Of a DNA stretch of 64,000 nt, positions 56,056 through 63,884 are shown one piece after another; position 1 is the stretch's first letter; every line of letters begins with the position of its first letter. The notes beneath the pieces are model-generated. The model worked only from the letters and a program-made list of their open reading frames with translations. It searched no databases and was not told the origin of the DNA. The position numbers and the translations under genes were made by a program. This DNA is from CAMUQR01 sp963539845 (GTDB lineage: Bacteria > Patescibacteriota > Saccharimonadia > Saccharimonadales > Saccharimonadaceae). The stretch is from contig CAUTML010000001.1 in assembly GCA_963539845.1 (NCBI GenBank), positions 124,001 through 188,000 of the forward strand, read 5' to 3'.

Positions 56056-56853
56056 ATGAAAATGCAAGAAAGACAAGATCGTGTCAAATTTTTAATCAAA
56101 AAAGGTACTGACATGTACCAAATTATAGCCGATGAGGCTAAAGGCAGAGAACTGTTTAAAATGGCGAAATGGAAAATGCTTCGTAAAAGAGCTATGAATA
56201 AAATCGCCATCTTAAAAGAAGCCGGACAAGAACCAAGCGAAGATTTACTAATTCAACGTGATTTTCCGTTTGAAATTGGTGGCGGGGTTATGGCGCTGTA
56301 TGCTTCAATGCCGATAGAGGTTGTTAATTTTGGACGATCCAAATTAGGTCTTGAGCCAAAAAACAAAGTTGATGGTCCGTCAATAGCTTTTGTGCTAAAC
56401 GGTGGCAAATTGACTTTGATCGGTGGCGCTGCGGATTTTATCGTAGAACAGGTAGACGATGGTTATTTGCTTGACACCGAGACTATTGACAAAGCCGCTA
56501 CTCGCGAAATTCGCGAAGAGTGGGGCGATCTCGGAGGTGCAATTGCCGATGAGTTGGAGGAAATTATTCCTTACGTACCAGGACATTATATGCTTGGACT
56601 GGATAATTACCTTGCCACTGGCAACCCAAATCACGTTACAGCCGGAAGTTATATCAGACCATATAACTTAGCCGACATTATGCCAATTGAAGATTTAGCT
56701 TCAAGCATTATGTCTGGTCGAGCTGGATCAGAAGAAGGCAAAGTAGTGTTTGTCGATTTTGATACCTTGTGTGAAATTGGACCAAGTCGAGTATTTGGTA
56801 TTCACTGGGATTATCTCAGAGAATATCTGCAACCAATGATAGCAGATTGCTAA
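56056..56853 (+). CDS. Nudix-domain protein with helical N-terminus
   Basis: 265 residues from the ATG at 56056 (GGGAGGG spaced 6 nt); an upstream in-frame ATG at 56017 has a GGAGGG only about 2 nt away and is less likely. The first ~70 residues are helical and basic (AKWKMLRKRAMNKI). A Nudix box follows: GYLLDTETIDKAATREIREE then WGDLGG (about 138-163), exact apart from the last hydrophobic position. Substrate unknown. Own promoter and terminator. Confidence 0.75.
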   Translation: MKMQERQDRVKFLIKKGTDMYQIIADEAKGRELFKMAKWKMLRKRAMNKIAILKEAGQEPSEDLLIQRDFPFEIGGGVMALYASMPIEVVNFGRSKLGLEPKNKVDGPSIAFVLNGGKLTLIGGAADFIVEQVDDGYLLDTETIDKAATREIREEWGDLGGAIADELEEIIPYVPGHYMLGLDNYLATGNPNHVTAGSYIRPYNLADIMPIEDLASSIMSGRAGSEEGKVVFVDFDTLCEIGPSRVFGIHWDYLREYLQPMIADC

Positions 56854-56856
56854 TCA

Positions 56857-56881
56857 AAAACCCCGCTTATTGCGGGGTTTT
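56857..56881 (+). terminator. Terminator of the 56.1-kb gene
   Basis: 10-bp stem AAAACCCCGC/GCGGGGTTTT with a 5-nt loop. Confidence 0.85.
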
Positions 56882-56892
56882 AATTTTAGCTA

Positions 56893-56921
56893 TTGATTTA
56901 ATATATTTTTTATGGTATAAT
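56893..56921 (+). promoter_or_regulatory. Promoter of the 57.0-kb gene
   Basis: TTGATT at 56893-56898, 17-bp spacer, TATAAT at 56916-56921; a leader of about 55 nt with TAGGAGGG before the ATG. Confidence 0.75.
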
Positions 56922-56979
56922 ATAGAGGTATAGTTCTTTAATTTTTTGGGACTTAAATATTTTTTAGGAGGGTTTTACA

Positions 56980-57858
56980 ATGGATACTACACTAGTTTTA
57001 AAGGTGCGAGACGGATGGGAAGATATTAAAAATCTACCCACACCACAAGCTGAAAAGCTATCAAGATTATTTACAAATATTTTGAAAAGAAAAACTTCGG
57101 GCTATAACTTTTTGCCCTGTGACACGGTATTAAGTTTGCTAGAATTGCCATCAGCTATGGTCACCGATCCAGCTCCTGCCAAACAGTTATGTCAGCAGTG
57201 GCAAGGCCGTCTAGTTACTGTCATTCCGATAATATCAACTTTGACTTATTGGTCTGACATCGTTAGGCTTTATGGTTTTTTAGCGAAACATTATACCAGT
57301 GGCGACATTCGAGCTCAAGAAGATATCAAAAAAGTCATGAATATACTTGATGAAATTCAAAGCGAGAGTCGTGAAAAAGTTATTTTGAAATGGAATGCTA
57401 AGACTGGTCGATTACATTTGTTCCGAGATCCAGTTGGTATTAAAGTATCTCATGAATATCAAGCTGGTAAGATTATTCTGACAATTGAAGATTGTTTAGG
57501 CTCACCAACTTTTAATCAAGAAGCTTCGGTAGAAGAGCCGGCGTCGGTTTTTGGCGGTAAAGATAGCTTAGTAACGATTACTAATCATGTACCACCAAAA
57601 AGTTGCTCGCAAATTATTTTGCCAGTTGATACTCTTAATATTTTACACGGAATAACTCGCTGGACGCGACCAGCAGAATCAGATTCTGACACCCATGGCG
57701 ACGAATCGCATCCAGCCATGAAACCGCCGATTATCAGTCGTAGTGACGTTAATAAAGCTTCAATGGCTTGCTACAAAATACGTCAGGCTAATAGTCAATC
57801 AGATTTTAATGATAATGATGATAATGATAATAATGAGTCGGTGCAAGTGATTGCCTAG
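56980..57858 (+). CDS. Hypothetical soluble protein, unknown
   Basis: 292 residues, no signal or membrane segment. A helical N-terminal half (DGWEDIKNLPTPQAEKLS), a beta-rich part (VILKWNAKTGRLHLFRDPVG) and a disordered acidic end (FNDNDDNDNNES). No family recognised and no catalytic motif seen. It has its own promoter, strong ribosome-binding site and terminator, like the genes at 54.2, 56.1 and 60.1 kb, which suggests an independently regulated accessory gene. Confidence 0.6.
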   Translation: MDTTLVLKVRDGWEDIKNLPTPQAEKLSRLFTNILKRKTSGYNFLPCDTVLSLLELPSAMVTDPAPAKQLCQQWQGRLVTVIPIISTLTYWSDIVRLYGFLAKHYTSGDIRAQEDIKKVMNILDEIQSESREKVILKWNAKTGRLHLFRDPVGIKVSHEYQAGKIILTIEDCLGSPTFNQEASVEEPASVFGGKDSLVTITNHVPPKSCSQIILPVDTLNILHGITRWTRPAESDSDTHGDESHPAMKPPIISRSDVNKASMACYKIRQANSQSDFNDNDDNDNNESVQVIA

Positions 57859-57867
57859 TCCCAGATC

Positions 57868-57905
57868 AAAAACAGCCCTCGCTTTAGTTTTTAGCGGGGG
57901 TTATT
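57868..57905. terminator. Terminator between the 57.0-kb gene and the PQ-loop gene
   Basis: A stem with CCCTCGCT/AGCGGGG pairing and a T-rich tail on the plus strand. It overlaps the end of the convergent PQ-loop gene. Confidence 0.65.
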
Positions 57906-58532
57906 TTTTGGGGTTTTGGGTTTTTTAAAACTGCGCAGTTTGTAATAATAACGGACAATCGAGCTAGCTAAAATTAGCATCGAAGTCGTAGCCGTCATAG
58001 TTAGGGTCCGATCAAAAATCAGAATCGACCAAATTAGCAGTAAGCTTTGATTGAAGTTGTAAATTAACAGCATCGTAACCGACAAGCCTGATAATGATTT
58101 TGCTTGATGGATTTTTAGCAATTGGTGAATTTGCCCAAAAGTAGTCGGGAAGATAAAAATTAAGCCTTTGATCTCGGCCGGCAACCGCCAAGCCGCCCAC
58201 GAAAACAATACTGCTAAACCAGCGCTAGCTCCAAAAATCCACCAAGCCGATGAAGTTCGGTGTCTCCAGCGAGATCGAGACGGTTTGTAGCGATTGAAAA
58301 AGATTAAAACCGACAGCCCCATCAGCACGCACGCCAAGCTGGCCCAAATCATCGGTTGGTTAGTTTCAACCAGTCCGTGAACCACCCAACCAACTTGCAC
58401 GCCAACGTATAATTGCCACATTTCTAGCGAAATACCCGCCACTGATCGTGCTTGCCAGATTTTTTTGAGCTGGGAAGCGCCAAGCATCACGCCAAAGACC
58501 CCCGCCAGCCAGCCAAAGATGTCATAATTCAT
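57891..58532 (-). CDS. PQ-loop/SWEET-like membrane transporter
   Basis: 213 residues with about seven helices arranged as two three-helix repeats: GASQLKKIWQARSVAGISLEMW followed, after a linker helix, by a second TTFGQIHQLLKIHQAKSLSG unit. SQ and GQ take the PQ position. SWEET and SemiSWEET proteins equilibrate sugars or other small molecules across membranes. A basic linker (RYKPSRSRWRHR) sits between the halves. TATAAT lies 7 nt before the ATG. Confidence 0.75.
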   Translation of the reverse strand: MNYDIFGWLAGVFGVMLGASQLKKIWQARSVAGISLEMWQLYVGVQVGWVVHGLVETNQPMIWASLACVLMGLSVLIFFNRYKPSRSRWRHRTSSAWWIFGASAGLAVLFSWAAWRLPAEIKGLIFIFPTTFGQIHQLLKIHQAKSLSGLSVTMLLIYNFNQSLLLIWSILIFDRTLTMTATTSMLILASSIVRYYYKLRSFKKPKTPKNNPR

Positions 58533-58539
58533 AAGCGTT

Positions 58540-58545
58540 ATTATA
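58540..58545 (-). promoter_or_regulatory. -10 box of the PQ-loop gene, leaderless type
   Basis: TATAAT on the minus strand, 7 nt before the start codon. Confidence 0.6.
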
Positions 58546-58572
58546 TCATATCAAGCATTTAAGTTTTACCTC

Positions 58573-58601
58573 TTTACTAATTGTAATTTATCAGTTATAA
58601 T
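58573..58601 (+). promoter_or_regulatory. Promoter of tuf
   Basis: TTTACT at 58573-58578, 17-bp spacer, TATAAT at 58596-58601; a leader of about 60 nt ending in ATAAGGAGAAA before the ATG. Confidence 0.7.
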
Positions 58602-58670
58602 GTTAATATCCGTCGTGAGGTCTTAAGTTGACCAAGCGCGAAAATAATACAATATAAGGAGAAATAATAA

Positions 58671-59852
58671 ATGGCAGAATTTGATCGTAGTAAGCCTCAC
58701 GTAAACGTTGGTACTATGGGTCACGTTGACCACGGTAAAACCACTTTAACTGCGGCTATCACTCATACTCTATCTAAGCGTCTTCCAAGCGACGTTAACC
58801 AACCAAAAAATTACGACGAAATCGACAATGCTCCAGAAGAGAAAGCTCGTGGTATCACCATCGCTTCATCTCACCAAGAGTATGAATCAGAAACTCGTCA
58901 CTATGCGCACGTTGACATGCCAGGTCACGCCGACTACATCAAAAACATGATTACCGGTGCGGCTCAAGTTGATGGTGCGATTTTGGTGGTTTCAGCCGCT
59001 GATGGTGCGATGCCTCAAACCAAAGAGCACATCTTGTTGGCAAAACAAGTTGGTGTGCCTCGTATCGTAGTGTTCCTCAACAAAATGGACCAAACTGACG
59101 AGGAAATGGCTGAATTAGTGGTTGAAGAAATCCGCGACGAACTTGCAAAACAAGGTTTCGACCGTGATTGCCCAATCATCAAAGGTTCCGCTCTGAAAGC
59201 GCTTGAAGGCGACGAAGCTCAAATGGATAACATCATGGAACTCGTTAAAGCTATGGACGAATACATTCCAGAGCCAGTTCGTGATCTTGACAAACCATTC
59301 TTGATGCCAATCGAAGACGTTCACTCGATCAAAGGTCGCGGTACCGTGGCCACTGGTCGTATCGAACAAGGTGTTATCAAAATCAACGACGAAGTTGAAA
59401 TTGTTGGTTTGAAAGCAACCCAAAAATCAGTGGTGACTGGTGTCCAAGCTTTCCACAAAGATCTTGGTCAAGGTCAAGCTGGTGACAACGCTGGTATTTT
59501 GCTCCGCGGTATTGAGCGCGACGACATCGAGCGTGGTCAAGTTGTAGCACAACCAGGTAGCGTGACTCCACACACCGAATTTAAAGGCGAAGTTTACGTC
59601 TTGAAAAAAGAAGAAGGTGGTCGTCATACGCCATTCTCAAAGGGTTACAAACCACAATTCTACTTCCGAACTACTGACGTTACCGGTGAAGTTGAATTGC
59701 CAGCTGACAAAGAAATGGTCATGCCTGGTGACACCGTAACCTTTACCGTCAAACTTCAAGCTCCAATCGCTATGGAAAAAGGTTTGAACTTTGCTATCCG
59801 CGAAGGTGGTAAAACCGTTGGTGCTGGTGTGGTGACCGAAGTTGTTAAATAA
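58671..59852 (+). CDS. tuf: Elongation factor Tu
   Basis: 393 residues. G1 GHVDHGKTT, G3 DMPGHADY, G4 NKMD and G5 GSALKAL are in place, and domains II-III are standard (GRGTVATGRIEQG, GVEM-type end). Two normally cysteine positions are methionine: the G3 motif is usually DCPGH and G4 usually NKCD or NKxD. Carries aminoacyl-tRNA to the ribosome. Here it is monocistronic, about 10 kb from fusA, with its own promoter and terminator. Confidence 0.97.
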   Translation: MAEFDRSKPHVNVGTMGHVDHGKTTLTAAITHTLSKRLPSDVNQPKNYDEIDNAPEEKARGITIASSHQEYESETRHYAHVDMPGHADYIKNMITGAAQVDGAILVVSAADGAMPQTKEHILLAKQVGVPRIVVFLNKMDQTDEEMAELVVEEIRDELAKQGFDRDCPIIKGSALKALEGDEAQMDNIMELVKAMDEYIPEPVRDLDKPFLMPIEDVHSIKGRGTVATGRIEQGVIKINDEVEIVGLKATQKSVVTGVQAFHKDLGQGQAGDNAGILLRGIERDDIERGQVVAQPGSVTPHTEFKGEVYVLKKEEGGRHTPFSKGYKPQFYFRTTDVTGEVELPADKEMVMPGDTVTFTVKLQAPIAMEKGLNFAIREGGKTVGAGVVTEVVK

Positions 59853-59892
59853 TCGCTGATTACTAAAAAACTAGGTTGACCGCCTCACATTT

Positions 59893-59926
59893 AAAATCTC
59901 CCGCTGAAATTCAGCGGGGGATTTTT
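59893..59926 (+). terminator. Terminator of tuf
   Basis: 15-bp stem (59893-59907 with 59911-59925), 3-nt loop, T-run. Confidence 0.9.
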
Positions 59927-59969
59927 AGTGGCATACCTCAAATTAACAGGGAAAATCCGCCTCTAGATA

Positions 59970-59998
59970 TTGACTTTTTAGATAAAATGGTGTATAAT
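59970..59998 (+). promoter_or_regulatory. Promoter of the 60.1-kb HAD gene
   Basis: TTGACT at 59970-59975, 17-bp spacer, TATAAT at 59993-59998 preceded by TG. Confidence 0.8.
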
Positions 59999-60085
59999 AA
60001 TAGAGATCGTTAGTACTGGTCGAAATATTTATTGGTTAATATCAGTAACAAACGAGACATTTAAAAATTTAAAGGAGGGGTAAGG

Positions 60086-61282
60086 ATGAAATTTCGTTCT
60101 TATGACAAGGTAAAAAGTGCCTTAGACGGCACTGCAAATTTATTTGATGTTGCAGGAATTTTGGACATTGACGGGGTAATTAATACGATCAAAACCCTTG
60201 AGTTTCAAGAGTTACCGATCAATGCGTTGGCAGTTTTACAGGGAGCGTTCCGCGAGATAAACCTACTCACTGGACGCTACGCTAATTTGTTCGCCAATCA
60301 AGGCGTGCAAAAGTTCGTCCAATGTGGGTTTGATTTTTCCAAACCATTTCGTTATTTCGCAGAAATGGGCGGCGTCGAAATTTGTCTTGTAAAAGAGGCA
60401 GAGATCTACGAACCCGGCACCAAAAAGATCACAGCTGATCATATGCGAATGTTAAAAATCGTTGACGATCCAGCTAAAGTTGAGGTCAACTGTAACGGCC
60501 AAACCCTATATTGGGTGGCAAAGTTGCACGCGCCAGAAATCACTAGCGAAGTTAGAGATTTGATCTGGCAAGCAACTAAATCGGCTATCGCCGAACAAAT
60601 CAGCAGTGGAGCTTTAAAATCATTTGGTATTATGCCAGGCGAATCAGTAGAGATCTGGGCAGACAGACTCTACAACCGGGAGTTGGAAAACCTAACCAAA
60701 GGAACGGTAACAACTTCACGGGTGCCTCAGAAATACGCGGACTTGGCCTATGCGGTTAACGCTGAAATCGGTCAAGAAGTAGCCCAAAGGATTAACAAAG
60801 CTCTGGTTGATTATAATCAAAACCAAGAGCATAAACTGCAAGCTATTCACCATCCGAGCGCTGGTTGCGTGGAAGTGCTGTTTGATGGCATCAATAAGTT
60901 CAATGCAGCCAAACGAATTATCCAACAAATGGATCAAACCGCTGGACACAAAATCAAAAACATCGCTACTTTTGGTGATAGTTATCCAGATGTCTTGATG
61001 GCGCAAGCCGGTGTTGAATTAGAGCGTAATGTGACTCATTTCCATTTAGGTAGCTATGAGAATTTCGTTGCTAATTTTAAAGAAGAGGGTAATTTATCGT
61101 CAGATTCAGTTCTAGCGTTCCCTCAATTTGATACTATGTACCAAAATAATCCTAACATAGCATCAACCGTAATTAGTGGTAGTGTTTTCTGGTGGTTAGT
61201 AGAAAATCTACAAGACCAAGTTAAGCACGCTAGATTCACGCCATGGGAAGCTACGATAAACAGATTCGTAGCTTTCATGTAA
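60086..61282 (+). CDS. HAD-superfamily phosphatase-like protein
   Basis: 398 residues, soluble. Motif I LDIDGV is near 27-32, a motif III lysine in KFNAAKRII near 271, and motif IV FGDSYPDVLM near 295; this order and the GDSxxDxxM form are of the Cof/trehalose-phosphatase type. A ~240-residue insert between motif I and III is far larger than a normal cap domain and unassigned. AAAGGAGGGG precedes the ATG in an 80-nt leader. It sits between tuf and rpsJ, which are neighbours in most bacteria. Confidence 0.65.
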   Translation: MKFRSYDKVKSALDGTANLFDVAGILDIDGVINTIKTLEFQELPINALAVLQGAFREINLLTGRYANLFANQGVQKFVQCGFDFSKPFRYFAEMGGVEICLVKEAEIYEPGTKKITADHMRMLKIVDDPAKVEVNCNGQTLYWVAKLHAPEITSEVRDLIWQATKSAIAEQISSGALKSFGIMPGESVEIWADRLYNRELENLTKGTVTTSRVPQKYADLAYAVNAEIGQEVAQRINKALVDYNQNQEHKLQAIHHPSAGCVEVLFDGINKFNAAKRIIQQMDQTAGHKIKNIATFGDSYPDVLMAQAGVELERNVTHFHLGSYENFVANFKEEGNLSSDSVLAFPQFDTMYQNNPNIASTVISGSVFWWLVENLQDQVKHARFTPWEATINRFVAFM

Positions 61283-61324
61283 TAAGCAGATCTTTAGTAA
61301 TGCTTAATATTAGTTCTTTTAAAC

Positions 61325-61354
61325 AAAACCGGACTTTAATAGCCCGGTTTTTTT
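61325..61354 (+). terminator. Terminator of the HAD gene
   Basis: AAAACCGG/CCGGTTTT stem followed by a long T-run; the rpsJ -35 box begins immediately after. Confidence 0.8.
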
Positions 61355-61355
61355 A

Positions 61356-61383
61356 TTGACAAAAATTTTTTTTAATATATAAT
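61356..61383 (+). promoter_or_regulatory. Promoter of rpsJ
   Basis: TTGACA at 61356-61361, 16-bp spacer, TATAAT at 61378-61383; an 80-nt leader ending in AGAAAGGAA. Confidence 0.8.
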
Positions 61384-61472
61384 AAAACTACCTAATAATT
61401 AACAATCAAGCTCTAAAAACTTATTGACGGCGCCTCTGGTGTCATCTAAGGTTATAGAGATAGAAAGGAAAT

Positions 61473-61811
61473 ATGGCAGAAGCTAAAAAAACTGAAGGTA
61501 TTAAAATTCGGATCCGCCTCAAGGCCTACGATCACAAAATTATTGACAAATCGGCTAAACAAATCGTTGATACCGCGATTCGAACCGGTGCAAAAGTAGC
61601 TGGTCCAGTACCGCTACCGACTAAGCGCAGTGTTTACTCTGTGACTAAAAGTCCGCACGTTTACAAAAAAGGTGGTGAGCAATTCGAAATGCGTGTTCAC
61701 AAACGCCTCATCGACATCACCGACGCTAAACCAAAAACCATTGACAGCCTACAAAATCTCAGCCTACCATCTGGTGTTGACGCCGAGATCAAAATGGGCG
61801 CGACTGAGTAA
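61473..61811 (+). CDS. rpsJ: 30S ribosomal protein S10
   Basis: 112 residues. IRIRLKAYDHKIIDKSAKQI, GPVPLPTKRSVYSVTKSPH and KTIDSLQNLSLPSGVDAEIK match S10/NusE, with about 9 extra N-terminal residues and ATE at the end. It belongs to the 30S head and doubles as NusE in antitermination. A terminator follows directly, so it is not co-transcribed with rplC here. The last 84 bp are duplicated at the end of the next gene. Confidence 0.96.
   Translation: MAEAKKTEGIKIRIRLKAYDHKIIDKSAKQIVDTAIRTGAKVAGPVPLPTKRSVYSVTKSPHVYKKGGEQFEMRVHKRLIDITDAKPKTIDSLQNLSLPSGVDAEIKMGATE
61728..61811 (+). repeat. rpsJ 3'-end repeat, copy 1 (native)
   Basis: 84 bp from a Lys codon to the stop, aligned without gaps with 62821-62904. 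By eye there are 7 mismatches, all at third codon positions and all silent. Confidence 0.9.
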
Positions 61812-61835
61812 AGCAACTATATTTTTCTATGCAGA

Positions 61836-61866
61836 ACCCCCTCCGTTTATCGTTGAGGGGCTTTTG
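61836..61866 (+). terminator. Terminator of rpsJ
   Basis: CCCCTC/GAGGGG stem with an 11-nt loop and CTTTT tail. Confidence 0.6.
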
Positions 61867-61920
61867 TAAGGGCTTTATCTTTCTGTAAGAAATTGCTCAT
61901 GCAGAGGACTTTTTTCATGT

Positions 61921-61926
61921 TAAAAT
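61921..61926 (+). promoter_or_regulatory. -10 box of the M16-like gene, leaderless type
   Basis: TAAAAT, preceded by TGT, 6 nt before the ATG at 61933. Confidence 0.6.
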
Positions 61927-61932
61927 TAAATC

Positions 61933-62904
61933 ATGCGCTTCATATTACTCAAACAAGTCGACGACAGACAAATTGGACATTTGTATGAACATATGTTCTT
62001 AAGCAAGCTGTCCGACCATCTCAGACAGCACTCTTTATTTAGCTTATTAGATTACCAAATCAGCGGAGAAGTTTTGTCGCTGGGTTACATCATGTTGAAT
62101 TTGCAGGCTTTCAATATTCAAGCGCACAATGCCATTGATGACTTCTTATCTAGGCGTTTTTACCTGACTCAAGACTTGATTGCTAGCTCAATCTTGCAAA
62201 TCTTCGCCGAAAAAATTACTACAACTGATGGTTTGAGTGCTAATTATCGAGCAGAACTAGCTCGGTTACATCAAAGCCCATGGCTAAACTTGAAACAGAT
62301 TCAGCGACTAGAAGCTAGACAGCTGACTGATGATGATTTTCTTAATTTTCGATCAACCGACCTTGATGATTTTTGGACGATAGAAGTTAAATTAACCTAT
62401 GATAGCGACCCCCAACTCCGACCGCTATTTCAAATCATTGCTAAAATCTTGACCAATAACATCAGTCAAATGATGGAATCTGATTTTCACGGATTTACCT
62501 TAAAAGCCAGCAGTTGGACTGAGCAAACGATTAGCTATGATTGTTCAATTTATCGACGTAGTAAGCGACAAGACTTTAAACCAGATGATGAAATTAAAGC
62601 GATAAAGAATATTCTTAGATCTTTCAACAGAGAATCAGTCCTGAAACGGCTAATATATGAGCTAGAGACCACCGCTAATCCTCCCATTGTTAGTACTATG
62701 GAATTAGTCGAAGCTAATCAAGCCATTATTGGTCATCGGGGACTATTTGAACTAGCTTCTATCAACAACCTACGACAAGTTATCAGATTGATTCAAATTA
62801 ACATATCCGAGCAAAAACCTAAGCCAAAAACCATTGACAGTCTGCAAAATCTCAGCCTGCCATCTGGCGTTGATGCCGAGATCAAAATGGGCGCGACTGA
62901 ATAA
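61933..62904 (+). CDS. M16-like (inverzincin) peptidase domain protein with an S10 C-terminal tail
   Basis: 323 residues. GHLYEHMFLSKL has the inverted zinc motif HxxEH (His16-His20), and Glu93 (QIFAEK) lies 73 residues later, as in the M16 HxxEH-x(~75)-E pattern. The protein is one M16 domain plus part of another, shorter than pitrilysin. The last 28 codons are a copy of the S10 C-terminus (PKTIDSLQNLSLPSGVDAEI and so on) joined after EQK. No signal peptide. The fusion means an rpsJ 3' end was captured or left behind when this gene entered the S10 operon. Confidence 0.65.
   Translation: MRFILLKQVDDRQIGHLYEHMFLSKLSDHLRQHSLFSLLDYQISGEVLSLGYIMLNLQAFNIQAHNAIDDFLSRRFYLTQDLIASSILQIFAEKITTTDGLSANYRAELARLHQSPWLNLKQIQRLEARQLTDDDFLNFRSTDLDDFWTIEVKLTYDSDPQLRPLFQIIAKILTNNISQMMESDFHGFTLKASSWTEQTISYDCSIYRRSKRQDFKPDDEIKAIKNILRSFNRESVLKRLIYELETTANPPIVSTMELVEANQAIIGHRGLFELASINNLRQVIRLIQINISEQKPKPKTIDSLQNLSLPSGVDAEIKMGATE
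62821..62904 (+). repeat. rpsJ 3'-end repeat, copy 2 (fused to the M16-like gene)
   Basis: Same 84-bp coding segment as 61728-61811, in the same frame and ending in the same ATE plus stop. Confidence 0.9.
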
Positions 62905-62920
62905 ACAGTTTTATCATTTT

Positions 62921-62952
62921 AAAACCCTCTACTTCGTGTGGAGGGTTTTTGA
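62921..62952 (+). terminator. Terminator of the M16-like gene
   Basis: AAAACCCTC/GAGGGTTTT stem and T-run. Confidence 0.8.
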
Positions 62953-62964
62953 ATTGGGTTTGAG

Positions 62965-63189
62965 CTAAGAGAGTTTTTTGTCTAGAATACTATTGATTTT
63001 TTCGAGCAAGAAGGCTCTTGTTAAATCATATACTATCTGTTCATTTTTAATTAACGACTTATAAGCTACAATGGCCATTATCGCATAACAAGCTTCGTCA
63101 GTATTGCCAGTGTATAGCTGAGCTTGCAGTTTTTCGAGATCTCTCAAAATTGCATCAACCGGATTTTCGATCGGATTTTTGATTCTCAT
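62965..63189 (-). CDS. Hypothetical small helical protein
   Basis: 74 residues from the ATG at 63189, fixed by AAGGAGGGA 4-5 nt upstream; the in-frame ATG at 63261 lies in the -35 box. All-helical in look (DAILRDLEKLQAQL, YDLTRAFLLEKINSIL), no motif. No family recognised. Confidence 0.6.
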   Translation of the reverse strand: MRIKNPIENPVDAILRDLEKLQAQLYTGNTDEACYAIMAIVAYKSLIKNEQIVYDLTRAFLLEKINSILDKKLS

Positions 63190-63232
63190 TTTATCCCTCC
63201 TTTTAAAAAGAACTATGTCTCTACCCTCTATC

Positions 63233-63261
63233 TTTTTAACACAAACTTGGTTTTTTGTCAA
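63233..63261 (-). promoter_or_regulatory. Promoter of the 63.0-kb gene
   Basis: Minus strand: TTGACA at 63256-63261, 17-bp spacer, TAAAAA at 63233-63238. Confidence 0.55.
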
Positions 63262-63295
63262 TGCGAAGAGCTTTGCCTTTTTGCGTCAAATCGCT

Positions 63296-63301
63296 TATAC
63301 T
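63296..63301 (+). promoter_or_regulatory. -10 box of the 63.3-kb gene, leaderless type
   Basis: TATACT 6 nt before the ATG at 63308; no Shine-Dalgarno. Confidence 0.6.
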
Positions 63302-63307
63302 TAAATT

Positions 63308-63634
63308 ATGTCAAAAAAACGCGCTCGCACCTACGCTCGTAACCGCACTGCCATTTCTCGGCGTGGTAATTTGAAATATCTGCGGTTTGAGGAGCCGGAT
63401 GGGATTTATATTTTAAAATTGGCGTTATTGCTAGTAGTCAGCTCATTTTGGGTCAAAATCAGCGCCGGGCAGGGGGCTGGTGGGGCGTTTTGGGGTCTGC
63501 CGGTCGGGGTGTTGGTGGCGTTTTTGCTAGCTCGTCAGTTCGAGAAAAATCCGCTCAATCGACGGATTTGGTATCTGTTGATTATTGTGGTGGGGCTGGT
63601 TAGTTATTTTTTACCGGCGGGGATTGTGATTTAG
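63308..63634 (+). CDS. Small two-span membrane protein, unknown
   Basis: 108 residues: a strongly basic N-terminus (SKKRARTYARNRTAISRR), then three hydrophobic stretches (about 36-52, 58-78, 87-106). The positive-inside rule puts the N-terminus in the cytoplasm. No family recognised. It sits between rpsJ and rplC. Confidence 0.6.
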   Translation: MSKKRARTYARNRTAISRRGNLKYLRFEEPDGIYILKLALLLVVSSFWVKISAGQGAGGAFWGLPVGVLVAFLLARQFEKNPLNRRIWYLLIIVVGLVSYFLPAGIVI

Positions 63635-63737
63635 GGTTTAATCGGGTCTAAGCGCAACGATTTTTCAAGGCAAAGGTCGCGGGGCGGGGCGGTTTTTCGT
63701 TTTAAGGAAAAATCCAGACAAAAAATCAGTTTTGCTC

Positions 63738-63766
63738 TTGTATTTATGTTTAAAATGTGCTATAAT
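63738..63766 (+). promoter_or_regulatory. Promoter of rplC
   Basis: TTGTAT at 63738-63743, 17-bp spacer, TATAAT at 63761-63766. Confidence 0.75.
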
Positions 63767-63790
63767 GAAAAGGTATATTAATTTAACCAA

Positions 63791-63863
63791 AAGACTTGAT
63801 GTATTGGCAAGGTCGGTGGTTTCCCCTATTAAACCCACTGAAACCGGCAAATCATCAAGGCTT
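63791..63863 (+). promoter_or_regulatory. Structured leader of rplC, possible autoregulatory element
   Basis: Outer stem AAG-x-CTTGATG (63791-63801) with CATCAAG-x-CTT (63853-63863). Inner stem GGTTTC (63818-63823) with GAAACC (63840-63845). It lies between the promoter and the rplC ribosome-binding site, the position of ribosomal-protein leaders that bind their own product. Confidence 0.5.
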
Positions 63864-63884
63864 TAAAATGGGAGAAAAAAGAGA

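Noticed and set aside
63665..63850. 61-residue minus-strand frame over the rplC leader
   Set aside because: Antisense to the promoter and structured leader, no ribosome-binding site, no recognisable protein character.
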